Origin: Bacteroidales bacterium
GTDB taxonomy: Bacteria > Bacteroidota > Bacteroidia > Bacteroidales > Prolixibacteraceae
Length of the DNA: 64,000 nt
Reading direction: 5' to 3'
Assembly (NCBI GenBank): GCA_012729335.1
Contig: JAAYDJ010000035.1
Location: 372,001 to 436,000, forward strand
Shown: positions 45,811 through 54,823 of the stretch, in pieces
How the letters are laid out: each line of letters begins with the position of its first letter
Numbering within the stretch: the first letter of the stretch is position 1
The notes under the pieces: model-generated
What the model was told of the DNA's origin: nothing
Seen by the model: the letters and a program-made list of their open reading frames with translations, nothing else
The model's database searches: none
Program-made: the position numbers and the translations under genes

Positions 45811-46886
45811 TCCTCTCCTCCTTTCACAAACCGGAAACCGGCTTCTTTGGTGACAAAATTAACGCAAATCTCTCCGTTGCGGAAGAAGCTGAATCCCAGC
45901 ACGCCATCAAGCGAGGTATTGTATACTTCCTCCAGGGCAAACAGAGAGGTCACCACCGTTTCCATATTTTCGATTTTCCGGGTTCCCAGGGAGAAGTCGT
46001 TCATTTTTCCGAAGAGCACTTCTGAAGCCCCTGTACCGGCGCCCTTAAGGCTGGCCCTGCGGGTGACTGCGATGGTGGCCAGCACGGTCTTGTGGGATGC
46101 ACTGCTGATGACGTTGGTTTCTGCGGCTGTATCGAAACAGAAGTTCAGGCTTCTCCCGGCAATGGATCCTTTGAGGAAGACCACATGGCCGTTTCCGGTC
46201 AGTTTCTGAAGGTGATCGGCCTTAAAGGGAGGTAAAACCCCGTTGTTTCTGCGGCCGACGGCATCGGTACGGAAGAGGGTGAGTTGCCCGTTGACGGGAT
46301 CAAAGAGGATTTCAAACTTCTTCAGCAGGCTGAATCCCACCAATCCCAGAATTTTCACACCCCTGCGGTTTTCTATATGGGCCAGATCGGTCACCTCGGC
46401 CGTCAGTTTGTCGAAGACCATTCCTGCAAATTCCACCTTTCCGGCGGTAATCAGCTCCACGCTGCCCACATCTCCGGTAATGCCTTTGGAAGAGACGCTA
46501 CCCGAAGTGACGTGTTTCCGGAAATAGGTCCTGTTAAGCAGCAGATCCCGGGCGCCCGTATCGAAGACCAGGTTGCCTGAGACGCCATCGATCACCGCCT
46601 CAATGAGGTAAAGGCGGCCTGCGCGTTTGAGCGGAATGACCAGGGGATCGGTATCGGGCAGGAGTGACGGGGCAGGAACCGCAGGATAGGGAAAGACCGG
46701 AAATGGATACCGGGAAATCTCATCCTCAGAGACCAGGAAGGATTCCATTGCAGCCTCACGGAATGGACGCTCATTTATACAGGGACCAGCTTTCCCGGGG
46801 GTGGAAAGCTCCTTTGCTCCCCCGGTCATGAGGAAGAAAAAAACCGCCAGAACTGGCAGAAAGTGCTTTCCCTTTGTGCCCGACAT
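45807..46886 (-). CDS. Exported two-lobed retropepsin-like aspartyl protease
   Basis: This 359-residue protein has a signal-like N-terminus and two aspartyl-protease lobes. The first active site is FDTGARD (Asp109) and the second FDTAAET (Asp252). Each is followed by a hydrophobic-hydrophobic-glycine motif (ILGLVGFS and VLGFSFF). It resembles the clan AA proteins of Bacteroidetes that are annotated as aspartyl proteases. The DTA form in lobe 2 is less usual than DTG. ATG 46886 is chosen; a GTG at 46895 adds three residues. Its stop overlaps the CBM48 gene's start by four bases, so the protease and the glucan-binding protein probably work together. Confidence 0.87.
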   Translation of the reverse strand: MSGTKGKHFLPVLAVFFFLMTGGAKELSTPGKAGPCINERPFREAAMESFLVSEDEISRYPFPVFPYPAVPAPSLLPDTDPLVIPLKRAGRLYLIEAVIDGVSGNLVFDTGARDLLLNRTYFRKHVTSGSVSSKGITGDVGSVELITAGKVEFAGMVFDKLTAEVTDLAHIENRRGVKILGLVGFSLLKKFEILFDPVNGQLTLFRTDAVGRRNNGVLPPFKADHLQKLTGNGHVVFLKGSIAGRSLNFCFDTAAETNVISSASHKTVLATIAVTRRASLKGAGTGASEVLFGKMNDFSLGTRKIENMETVVTSLFALEEVYNTSLDGVLGFSFFRNGEICVNFVTKEAGFRFVKGGEE

Positions 46887-46945
46887 AAAAACCACTCATT
46901 CCAGATGCAATATACGGGAAAACATCATTTCAACTTCTTTTCAGG

Positions 46946-48130
46946 TTAGAAATCGCGCAGAACTAAGAAGGAGAGGTCCCATTGGTCCATCCATTCCAGG
47001 ATAGGGAGGCCCTGGTGGAATTGGATGGGCAGCCACACATAGGTGGCGTCGATAGGTTTACGGGGATTCCACCGGTCGGCCATAAAAATGAATGCGTCCT
47101 TCCTGTCTGCTACCGGAAGGATAAAGGTGCTTTGGGAGCGGAAGGTGAGGTCAGCATCAGGGCCGGTGCAGGGATTGGGGTGGCGGGTCCAGGGCCCCCA
47201 GATGGACGGGGCGGAGAGCAGGCGTGCCGCATTGGGGTCCCAGCCCGTGCATCCCGAGGTGATCATGAAGTATTTACCCTCCTTTTTGAAGATGGCCGGG
47301 GCTTCATTATGACCCCCCGGATCGATCCTGATCCATTTTCCGGTATATCCAAGGTAATCGTCGGTCAGTTCGGCCAGGTGAAGGGTGAGATTTTCCTCGG
47401 AAGCATAAATGTGGTAAGCCTTACCGTCGTCGTCGACATAAAGGGTCATATCGCGTGACATCTGTCCGCCGGCATGGTCGCGCCGCACGAAAAGCCCGTC
47501 AGACACCGCCTGGCGCCACTCGTCGGTCCACCATCTGGAAAAATCACCGGGTACAATGGCAGATGTGCGCTGCGCTTCGGTCATGTTCAGCGGCCAGTGG
47601 TTGGCATTGGGCCGGAGGGAACGCAGGTAGGTGTAAGGCCCCGTCACCCGGTCACTGACCGCGATCCCCACGCGGGCAGCGCTGTAACCCTGCCCTTTCA
47701 GTTCCAGATGGAAATAAAGGACGAACTTCCCGGTTGAGGGGTTGTACACCACCTTAGGCCGCTCCATCACGCACCCTCTGACAATATCGCTCTGCGGGTC
47801 ATCGCTCACCGACAGGACCACCCCCTCGTTTTTCCAGTGAACCAGGTCAGTGGAAGCGTAACAGGTAATCCCCACAAGGGCTGCACTTGACCGTTCGCTT
47901 TTATGCTCTCCGAACCAGTAGTAAGTGTTGCTGTGGTACAGAATACCTCCACCATGGGCATTGATATGGACACCCTCCTGGTCGGGCCAGGGCTTCCCGG
48001 GGTGAAACCCTGAAGAGGGGGAAGATTGGGCGAGCGCAGAGAAACCAGTCAAACAGATGCAAAGGATCAGGAATAGGAACGCTGACAATGGGGTTTGCCG
48101 GAGAAAACCGGAACGGGTACTTACAGACAT
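46946..48130 (-). CDS. GH43-family glycoside hydrolase, exported
   Basis: This five-bladed beta-propeller enzyme (about 394 residues) resembles the GH43 group with INAHGGGILYHSNTYYWFGEH at the start, quoted in pieces: INAHGGG and YYWFGEH. The catalytic base Asp should be in the first blade, the pKa-modulating Asp near SRDMTLYVDDDG and the acid Glu near HNEAPAIFKKEG. Related GH43 enzymes act on beta-galactan or beta-galactofuranosides, but the specificity here is only inferred. A signal peptide ends near FSALAQ. ATG 48130 is chosen; ATG 48160 is possible. It lies between unrelated minus-strand genes and has no SusCD pair. Confidence 0.85.
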   Translation of the reverse strand: MSVSTRSGFLRQTPLSAFLFLILCICLTGFSALAQSSPSSGFHPGKPWPDQEGVHINAHGGGILYHSNTYYWFGEHKSERSSAALVGITCYASTDLVHWKNEGVVLSVSDDPQSDIVRGCVMERPKVVYNPSTGKFVLYFHLELKGQGYSAARVGIAVSDRVTGPYTYLRSLRPNANHWPLNMTEAQRTSAIVPGDFSRWWTDEWRQAVSDGLFVRRDHAGGQMSRDMTLYVDDDGKAYHIYASEENLTLHLAELTDDYLGYTGKWIRIDPGGHNEAPAIFKKEGKYFMITSGCTGWDPNAARLLSAPSIWGPWTRHPNPCTGPDADLTFRSQSTFILPVADRKDAFIFMADRWNPRKPIDATYVWLPIQFHQGLPILEWMDQWDLSFLVLRDF

Positions 48131-48250
48131 AATCAGAAAGGATAAAAAACTAACAACCATCTCGAAGCCCTAAAATTACTTCATAAAATTCATTTGCCAG
48201 TGAATTAAAACCCGATAAATGGGGGACAGGAATGGGAAGGCCTAAAAAAA

Positions 48251-48277
48251 AGCCACCCGCCTGGTGGCGGATGGCCT
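48251..48277 (-). terminator. Terminator after the low-complexity exported gene
   Basis: GCCACCCGC pairs with GCGGATGGC around CTGGTG with one A-C mismatch. On the minus strand a T8 run follows. It terminates the gene at 48323-49963. Confidence 0.75.
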
Positions 48278-48322
48278 GTGATTTATGGAGATGGTATTGC
48301 GCTGAACAAGCTGAAGGGATGG

Positions 48323-49963
48323 TTAGCGGCGACGGCTGCCGGAGGAAGATTCCTCCCTGGCTGAACCGCTGCTACGGGAGGAGCTTTTCACGGAAGAGGA
48401 GGAGCTTCTCTCCTGGGAGGAGCTTCTGCTGACGTTTCCACTGTTTCCATTGCTTCGGGATTCCGTGGGGCGGGTGGCCACTTTGGTACTCCCTGAGGAT
48501 ACCTGGGAGCGGGAGGAGACTCTACCGGAGGAGCTGCCTGAGGAAGACTCCTGCCTCACTGTGGTGGTCGTACGGGGAGCCGTTTCCGTACGGGTACGGG
48601 GCGCGGAGTAGGTTTCTGAGCTCCGGGTGGTGGTGGGCTGTGTGGCCGACTTTCCGGTCACCCCGGGAGCCGTCACTCCCGACTGCCTGGAGCGGCTCTC
48701 ACCATTGACGGCGGGAGAAGCTTCCCTGGTGCCGGCAGGGCGGGTGGAAGCCGGGCGGGTATAGGTGGTCCCACTTTGGGCGGGGGCTGCAGTCCGGTTG
48801 GATTCCACCGCCTCGTTCCGGCCGGGGGTGGTACCTGATTCCACTCTTCCGGAAGTCTCCATGCGGGTGCCGGCGGTTCCGGCTTCGCGCCTGGTGCGGA
48901 CAGCTTCCGTATCCTGACGGCCTCCGACGCTACCGCTGCGGAGTGTTCCGGCTTCATTGGCGGCGCGGGTGTTCACCGGGGTTTCCGACCTTCTGGCCGT
49001 AGCGGTGGAGGTAGCCCTCACCCTGGCGGTTTCGGGAACCGCGCTGCTCAACCTGTTGGCGGAAGCTTCACGGGTGCCGGCGTTGACCCGGGTCCGGTTG
49101 CTTTCGGTAGCCACCCTGGCATGCAGGGCCCTGCCTTGGTTCTGCAGTTCCGGACGGGAGTAGGTCTCCTTGTAGTAACCTTTCTTGATGTTCTTGTGGA
49201 CGTCCTTCGACCAGTGCCTTACTCCCGCATAGTAGAAGTCATGGTACCTGTGGTAGCGGACATGGTTCCAGTGGCGGTAGTGGGCATAGTAGTGGTGGTT
49301 CCAGTGGGAGTGGTATCCGTAGTAGTAGTGCCAGTACCAGGGATTCCATGCGTGGTAGTAGGCGGGCCAGTAGCCCCAGTACCAGGGCGAATGCCAGGCG
49401 ATGTATCCGGGATAGTAGATATGGCGGACCAGCGGCCAGGTGGCGACCTCCCATGCCGAGGTGGTGATTACCGTCACCTGCACCTGAGGGGCAGGACGGC
49501 CGTAATAACCGGGATTGGGCGTTCCGGCGTAGTTGCTGTCGTAATAGGGCTCGACGATATAGTTCCGTCCATAGAGGGCTTCATCACCCACCAGCTGAAT
49601 CTGCACCGATCCGTCGCGGAAACGCTCGACGATGAAGACCGCCACGTCCTGGCGGTGCTTGTTATTCAGTGCAACGCTTAACACGATGTTGTGGACCCTT
49701 CCGTCGACATAGTCGGTCACGTTGATGTAATCGACCAGGCGGTCGCCATTGAGATCAAGGTTATTGATCCCCATGTCTTCGCTGTTGAGGTCTCTTTCGA
49801 AGCCTTCGAGGGTTTCAGACTCCTGGAAGAGCTTCATGGTGGCATAGAGATTCAGGTTGTCGCCCGGGAGACCCAGGTAATCCTCCCGCCAGTCCTGGGC
49901 CTGGACTGTAGTCGCGGTGGCCATCAGGATCGCGAGAAGTGCGGTGGTGAATAAAGCTTTCAT
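48323..49963 (-). CDS. Exported low-complexity protein (Tyr/Trp/His-rich centre, Ser/Arg/Thr-rich tail)
   Basis: This 546-residue protein has a Sec signal (ending VQAQ, about 22). Residues 23-160 form a globular domain with an N-terminal EDYLGLPGDNLNLYATM and a NGDRLVDYINVTDYVDG beta-like core. A Tyr/Trp/His-rich stretch (about 180-265, many HYYH and HWNH units) follows. The tail (about 285-546) is low-complexity Ser/Arg/Thr/Gly. I do not know its function. Similar proteins with such a Tyr/Trp/His region occur in other Bacteroidetes, as I recall. The tail ends in SSGSRRR. It is a single unit with its own terminator. Confidence 0.85.
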   Translation of the reverse strand: MKALFTTALLAILMATATTVQAQDWREDYLGLPGDNLNLYATMKLFQESETLEGFERDLNSEDMGINNLDLNGDRLVDYINVTDYVDGRVHNIVLSVALNNKHRQDVAVFIVERFRDGSVQIQLVGDEALYGRNYIVEPYYDSNYAGTPNPGYYGRPAPQVQVTVITTSAWEVATWPLVRHIYYPGYIAWHSPWYWGYWPAYYHAWNPWYWHYYYGYHSHWNHHYYAHYRHWNHVRYHRYHDFYYAGVRHWSKDVHKNIKKGYYKETYSRPELQNQGRALHARVATESNRTRVNAGTREASANRLSSAVPETARVRATSTATARRSETPVNTRAANEAGTLRSGSVGGRQDTEAVRTRREAGTAGTRMETSGRVESGTTPGRNEAVESNRTAAPAQSGTTYTRPASTRPAGTREASPAVNGESRSRQSGVTAPGVTGKSATQPTTTRSSETYSAPRTRTETAPRTTTTVRQESSSGSSSGRVSSRSQVSSGSTKVATRPTESRSNGNSGNVSRSSSQERSSSSSVKSSSRSSGSAREESSSGSRRR

Positions 49964-50271
49964 TTTGTTTATTGTTACTGAAGAACCATCTCTTCACTGG
50001 TGTTATGTCAAAAGGCGTACCAAACCCGATTTTTCCACCGGCAAAGGGAAGCCGTTCCCCGGTTCCGGGTAATATTTTCCAATTTTTTGACGTCTGCGAA
50101 GTGCGGGCTGTTTGGGAGGAACATACCACGGTACGTAAAGAAGTCAGGTTTCATTCCGTCATGGCTATTTCATGATCAGTTGAACGGTCAAAACAAATAT
50201 TGTGGTCTCACCTGCGATTTTATTCGCAATTGCAAAATCAATCCTTTACCTTTGAAAAAAATGAGCAATAA
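49964..50271. other. Divergent spacer between the low-complexity gene and the DUF1801 gene
   Basis: This 308-base spacer holds the divergent start regions. A -7 box for the plus-strand gene is at 50247-50254. A GCAATTGC palindrome lies at about 50226-50233. A four-codon frame (ATG AGC AAT AAA TGA, 50261-50275) overlaps the DUF1801 start codon. Nothing else was seen. Confidence 0.4.
50247..50254 (+). promoter_or_regulatory. -7 box for the DUF1801 gene
   Basis: TACCTTTG matches TAnnTTTG and lies 17 bases before ATG 50272. A -33 element is not clear. Confidence 0.45.
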
Positions 50272-50628
50272 ATGAATCCCGTTGAACAGTATATACATGG
50301 TTTTCCGGAAGAGGTGCGGATCAGGTTATGGCAGGTAAGGGACACCATTCTGAAAGCGGCACCCGGGGCGGAAGAGACTTTTGCATACATGATGCCTGCC
50401 TACCGGTTAAAGGGACCCTTGGTCTATTTTGCCGGATTTGGCAAGCATATCGGCTTTTACCCCACCCCCTCCGGAATCGAAGCATTCAAAGAGGAGATCT
50501 CCGGCTACAAATATGCCAAAGGATCGGTACAGTTCCCGCACCACAAGCCCCTGCCCCTCGACCTGATCCGGCGGATCACCGAATTCCGGGTCAGGGAAAA
50601 CCTGATCGGTTTGCACAAAAAATCCTGA
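50272..50628 (+). CDS. DUF1801 (YdhG-like) protein
   Basis: This 118-residue cytoplasmic protein matches the DUF1801 domain of the YdhG/frataxin-like group: EQYIHGFPEEVRIRLWQVRDTI, then ETFAYMMPAYRLKG, YFAGFGKHIGFYPTP and KGSVQFPHHKPLPLDLI. Some relatives are named iron chaperones, but this is not proven. It is a single-gene unit convergent with the VWA gene. The ATGA at its start overlaps a tiny upstream frame. Confidence 0.88.
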   Translation: MNPVEQYIHGFPEEVRIRLWQVRDTILKAAPGAEETFAYMMPAYRLKGPLVYFAGFGKHIGFYPTPSGIEAFKEEISGYKYAKGSVQFPHHKPLPLDLIRRITEFRVRENLIGLHKKS

Positions 50629-50661
50629 TTATAAAAGAGCTTTCCGGCAGTTGGGAGGACA

Positions 50662-50692
50662 TAAAAAGCCCCGGGGATTTCCCTGCCGGGGC
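50662..50692 (-). terminator. Terminator between the DUF1801 and VWA genes
   Basis: GCCCCGG pairs with CCGGGGC around GGATTTCCCTG, and the minus strand continues CTTTTTATG. It serves the VWA gene, reading leftward, and could also slow plus-strand transcription. Confidence 0.75.
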
Positions 50693-50772
50693 ACTGAATA
50701 CTTCAGGTGAGTAGTCCCTGGATGAGTAGTCCCAATTAACTACACTATCCTGTTTGTGATGAATATTCTGTT

Positions 50773-51423
50773 TTAAATGCTTGCGGTGTTGTCCTCCTCG
50801 TTGTAGAAGTCCTTTTTGAAATCCTCCTTGTTTCTGATTTTCTGGCTGTAGTTCATGCGGGCGCGTTTCTCCTTTTCGAACATCTGCTTCATGTCAGCAT
50901 CGTTGGCCTGGTAAGACATGGTGTTGGTGATGGAGATCTTCAGGGCAAAGTCGACCACATCGTGGTTGGCCCCGATGTAGGTGAAAGTCCAGTTTTTCAA
51001 CGACAGCTCGTCGACCAGCTTTTTGACGACCTCCCCTGAAAACTCCCTGCTGGCATTCTCCATGCCATCGGTCAGGATGGTCACCAGCACATTGTAGTCG
51101 GAGAGTGATTCCGTTTCCGCCTTCATCTTCAGCAGGGAAAGGCCCATGGCATCAAAAAGGGGGGTCATGGAGTCAGGCTGGTACTTTTTAGCATCAATCT
51201 GCTCCAGTTTTTTGACCGGTTCGTTGAGGAGCAAGGTTTTGATGCCCAGTCCGTTAAAAGTGACCAGGGAGATGAAGTGTTCCTGTTCCGGGAACTGTTG
51301 CTCCATCCCTTTGACGGTCTGGACCACCTCATTGAAGCCGCTGATGGTGGCTTGTTTGATGGATTGCATTGATCCGCTTTCATCGAGGATGATCAAGTTG
51401 AATACCTGGTGTTTTTGTTCCAT
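50773..51423 (-). CDS. VWA-domain protein with intact MIDAS
   Basis: This 216-residue cytoplasmic protein is a single von Willebrand factor A domain. The metal-ion-dependent adhesion site is complete: DESGS (14-18), the Thr in SMTPLFDA and LTDGMENAS. It resembles TerY/YegL-like VWA proteins. Residues 150-216 are charged, with EKEKRARMNYSQKIRNK. No kinase, phosphatase or tellurite-resistance genes are adjacent, so its partner is unknown. A probable promoter lies 241 bases upstream, leaving a long structured leader. Confidence 0.87.
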   Translation of the reverse strand: MEQKHQVFNLIILDESGSMQSIKQATISGFNEVVQTVKGMEQQFPEQEHFISLVTFNGLGIKTLLLNEPVKKLEQIDAKKYQPDSMTPLFDAMGLSLLKMKAETESLSDYNVLVTILTDGMENASREFSGEVVKKLVDELSLKNWTFTYIGANHDVVDFALKISITNTMSYQANDADMKQMFEKEKRARMNYSQKIRNKEDFKKDFYNEEDNTASI

Positions 51424-51722
51424 GGCTTAATGATTTAAAGGTTTAAGAAATTGATTTTTTGTTCTTTAATGTTCAGGATAAATGAAAAAAGGGAGAGTGG
51501 GAAGCGGAACTGTCGGGCCAGTCAGCTGCGGGATCTGGGGTTGGTATAAGGGAACGCTGATAAGGTTCCGGTAGGCAGAGGCCGCTTCAGAGGGGCGGCT
51601 GGTGGTTGGGGTACGATTTGAAAAAAAGGGTTATTGATCAGAACGGTGTCATTTAATTTAACGCAAAGGTACAACGGGGTTTTGACAACTTCTGACAATA
51701 AAAACTAAAGGCAAAAAAAGAA
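51424..51722 (-). other. Structured leader upstream of the VWA gene
   Basis: This 299-base spacer separates the VWA and WYL genes, both on the minus strand. Between the -7 box at 51664-51671 and the VWA start lie two inverted repeats: GGAAC with GTTCC (about 51551-51569) and GCCGC with GCGGC (about 51581-51600). This makes a leader of about 235 bases. No known riboswitch was recognised. Confidence 0.35.
51664..51671 (-). promoter_or_regulatory. -7 box for the VWA gene
   Basis: The minus strand reads TACCTTTG, 241 bases before the VWA ATG. It implies a long 5' leader. Confidence 0.4.
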
Positions 51723-52625
51723 TCAGAGATTCCTGAGTCCTTGAAGGAATTTTCCCCTGAGGAAATCGCGGAACGCTTCCGATCCGATGACCTGCACCTC
51801 ATTGGGGAGCCCGGCCACAAACCGGCCGACTCCCTCAAAGCTGCAGACGCTCGTTTGCAGGATCCATTCGTTGTCCCCCACCTTTTTGAGCTCTTTCTCA
51901 GCCAGGGGATACTCTTCGATGAGCAGGGTAGCCGACCGCAGGGTCAGCTTCAGGGTTACCGGCAGCAAATGGTGGCTGTGTATCCTGAAAATATCGATAA
52001 ATCCCGCCTCATGGCAGCTTTTATCCTTCCATCGCTGGTTCAGGAGTTTTACCTCGCCGATCCTCGAGAGCCTGAACAGTTTGTTGCTTTGCGATTCGGG
52101 CTCCCAGGCCCAGACCTGGATATAGTTGGTGGTAAAGGCGAAGGGTTCCACCAGCCGGTCACGGATCACCCGCGAATGAGCCGAACTGTATTCCCTGAGC
52201 ACCACCTGTCTTTCCTCTCCGATGGCATCCACCAGCCGGTTCACATTTACCGCATTCTTCCCTTTGACAATGGTTTCCGCAAGAATCCTGTAATTATAGA
52301 CGGTATAAAGTTTCTTCTTCAGGTTCTGCTTGATCAGGTTGTTCTCGTCGATGCTTTCGATGGCGCTCTTCAGGATATAGGCCTCCTCTTCGGTAAAGTG
52401 GATCAGCTGGCTGATGTCCCTGAAATAGGGCGACGACTTGTCAATGCGGTACACCTCTCCCTTCTTGCGGATCACAAAACCCGCTTCCCTGAAGGTGTCA
52501 ATATATCGGTAAACCGACCGTTCGGAAATCCCCAGCCGCTGAGCCAGCTGTTCTAAGGTGGCCGAGGAGTTGCCGGTTAGCATTTTCATGATGCGCAATA
52601 GGCGGTCTATTTTGGGTTGGTCCAT
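51723..52625 (-). CDS. WYL-domain transcriptional regulator
   Basis: This 300-residue regulator has an N-terminal winged helix (HTH_11, about 5-60, LEQLAQRLGISERSVYRYIDTFREAG) and a WYL-type ligand domain (about 130-215), with IQVWAWEPESQSNKLFRLSRIGEV. A WCX-like C-terminal part follows. WYL proteins sense nucleic acids or nucleotides in defence and DNA-damage settings, but many control sugar genes. It is divergent from the GH27 alpha-galactosidase, with 155 bases between starts, so it may control that gene. There is no direct evidence of its ligand. Confidence 0.9.
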   Translation of the reverse strand: MDQPKIDRLLRIMKMLTGNSSATLEQLAQRLGISERSVYRYIDTFREAGFVIRKKGEVYRIDKSSPYFRDISQLIHFTEEEAYILKSAIESIDENNLIKQNLKKKLYTVYNYRILAETIVKGKNAVNVNRLVDAIGEERQVVLREYSSAHSRVIRDRLVEPFAFTTNYIQVWAWEPESQSNKLFRLSRIGEVKLLNQRWKDKSCHEAGFIDIFRIHSHHLLPVTLKLTLRSATLLIEEYPLAEKELKKVGDNEWILQTSVCSFEGVGRFVAGLPNEVQVIGSEAFRDFLRGKFLQGLRNL

Positions 52626-52780
52626 GGCACTCAGGAATTGATCGTACTTGGTTGTTATAAATGTAATCTATTTCAGGATATTTAACATCACAAAACACTA
52701 CCTTCGCAGGGACGAACAGGCAGTTGGCTTTCCCAACGGCCTCAATAATAATCAGGGAACCTATAATTAAATCAGGACTT

Positions 52781-54757
52781 ATGAAGAGAGCAATCCTTAT
52801 CGCCGTTCTGGCGGCGTTTTTGGGCATGGGCTGCAGTACGCAGCCGGTAAAAACCGTATGGCTTGATGAGATGGACCTCAGCACCATGGAGACCGGATGG
52901 GGTTCGAACCACGTGAAAAAGTCGGTGGACCGGAATCCTCTGACCATCAACGGAACGGTCTACGAGCGGGGCGTAGGGACCCATGCCATCAGCAAATACA
53001 TGGTGGATCTAGGCGGAAAGGGAAGGCGGTTCATGGCGACCGTGGGGGTGGATGACGAGGTCAAAGGGAAAGCATCCCTGGAGTTTTTCGTATTGGGAGA
53101 CAAAAAAATCCTCTGGCAGAGTGGGATCATGACCGACACCACCGCGGCCCTTCCGGTTGACATCGACATCAGGGGCGTGAAGAAGCTGGCCTTGCTGGTT
53201 ACCGACGGAGGAGACAACATCAATTTTGACCATGCCAACTGGGCCGATGCCAGGTTTGAGATCAGGGGTGACACCATCCTGGCTTTACCGCAGGCAGTGG
53301 CCGGAGAACCTTACATTCTTACCCCTCCTGTAGGGGATGCTCCCCGGATCAACGGACCATCGGTCACCGGGGCGACACCCGGCCGGCCCTTCATGTATAA
53401 GATTCCCGTTACCGGGAAGCGGCCCATGACCATTATCGCCGCCAACCTGCCGGCGGGGCTCTCCATGGACCCGGCCACAGGAGTGATCACCGGGAAGGTG
53501 AAGCAGGAGGGAGAATACCTGGTCGATGTGCGTGCTAAGAACGAGGCCGGTGAAGCGGCCCGCACCCTGAAGATCATCATCGGAAAGCACAAACTGGCGC
53601 TCACCCCGCCCATGGGGTGGAACAGCTGGAACAACTGGGCCTGTGCTGTGGACCAGGAAAAGGTGAAAGCCTCGGCCGACGCCATGGTCAGCCACGGCCT
53701 CATCGAACACGGCTGGTGCTATATCAACATTGACGACTGCTGGCAGTCGAGCGAGCGCACCAAAGCAGGGGAACTGCTGCCCAATGAAAAGTTTCCCGAC
53801 ATCAAGGGGCTAGCCGATCATGTCCACAGCCTCGGACTGAAAATCGGGATATACTCCTCGCCGGGGCCCACCACCTGTGCCGGCTACCCGGGGAGCTACA
53901 AATTCGAATTACGCGACGCCCAAACCTGGGCCAACTGGGGCATGGACTATATCAAATACGACTGGTGCGGATACAGCAGGGTGGTGGAGGACAATACCCT
54001 GGAAGCTTATCAGAAACCTTACAGGGTCATGCGGGAAGCCCTCGATCGGGTGGACAGGGATATCGTGTACAGCCTCTGCCAGTATGGGATGAAGGATGTG
54101 TCGGCCTGGGGTGCCGAAGTGGGGGGCGATCTGTGGCGCACCACGGGTGACATCGGTGACTCATGGAACAGCCTCTCTTCCATAGGTTTTGCCCAGGATA
54201 AAAACTCACCTTATGCCGGACCATCAGCCTGGAATGATCCTGACATGCTGGTGCTGGGCTATGTAGGCTGGGGCGCCAGCCTCTCCCCCACCCGGCTCAC
54301 CCCCGATGAACAGTACAGCCACATCTCCCTCTGGTCGCTGTTGGCAGCTCCCCTCCTCCTGGGCTGCGACATGGAGCGCCTCGACGACTTCACCCTCAAC
54401 CTGATCACCAATGACGAGGTGATCGCCGTCAACCAGGATGCTCTGGGCAAACAAGCCGTGCCCCTGGTCAGGGAAGATGGCATGGAAGTGTGGGTGAAGG
54501 AACTGGAAGATGGCTCCAAAGCTGCAGGCGTCTTCTACACCGGAAGCAGCAATACCGACCCCGTGGAGATGTTCAACTGGGACGAAGGAAAAACCTCACG
54601 TAAAATCACCGTTGACCTGGCGGCCCTGGGATTTGCCGGGAAGTGTACGGTTCGCGATCTGTGGCGCCAGCAAGAACTGGGAGCGTTCACCGGTACCTTT
54701 GATACCGAAGTGCCCTTCCATGGCGTGACCCTGGTGAAAATCACCGCCACCGAATAA
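52781..54757 (+). CDS. GH27 alpha-galactosidase lipoprotein with NPCBM-like domain
   Basis: This 658-residue enzyme removes terminal alpha-galactose. It is a lipoprotein (lipobox GMGC, Cys18). An NPCBM-type domain fills about 25-165 (DEMDLSTMETGWG, YERGVGTHA and NFDHANWADARFE). An Ig-like putative domain is at about 170-265. The GH27 barrel follows (MGWNSWNNWACAVD), with the nucleophile Asp394 in YIKYDWCG and the acid/base in the WNDPDMLVLG motif (486-488). The ATG at 52781 begins the signal peptide; an upstream in-frame ATG at 52724 is in the spacer. It is divergent from the WYL regulator. Confidence 0.95.
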   Translation: MKRAILIAVLAAFLGMGCSTQPVKTVWLDEMDLSTMETGWGSNHVKKSVDRNPLTINGTVYERGVGTHAISKYMVDLGGKGRRFMATVGVDDEVKGKASLEFFVLGDKKILWQSGIMTDTTAALPVDIDIRGVKKLALLVTDGGDNINFDHANWADARFEIRGDTILALPQAVAGEPYILTPPVGDAPRINGPSVTGATPGRPFMYKIPVTGKRPMTIIAANLPAGLSMDPATGVITGKVKQEGEYLVDVRAKNEAGEAARTLKIIIGKHKLALTPPMGWNSWNNWACAVDQEKVKASADAMVSHGLIEHGWCYINIDDCWQSSERTKAGELLPNEKFPDIKGLADHVHSLGLKIGIYSSPGPTTCAGYPGSYKFELRDAQTWANWGMDYIKYDWCGYSRVVEDNTLEAYQKPYRVMREALDRVDRDIVYSLCQYGMKDVSAWGAEVGGDLWRTTGDIGDSWNSLSSIGFAQDKNSPYAGPSAWNDPDMLVLGYVGWGASLSPTRLTPDEQYSHISLWSLLAAPLLLGCDMERLDDFTLNLITNDEVIAVNQDALGKQAVPLVREDGMEVWVKELEDGSKAAGVFYTGSSNTDPVEMFNWDEGKTSRKITVDLAALGFAGKCTVRDLWRQQELGAFTGTFDTEVPFHGVTLVKITATE

Positions 54758-54823
54758 CCGAAAGGGAAATCCTTTCCACCATACCCCGGCTGAAGTTACC
54801 GGCCAGGGGAAGTACTCAGGCTT

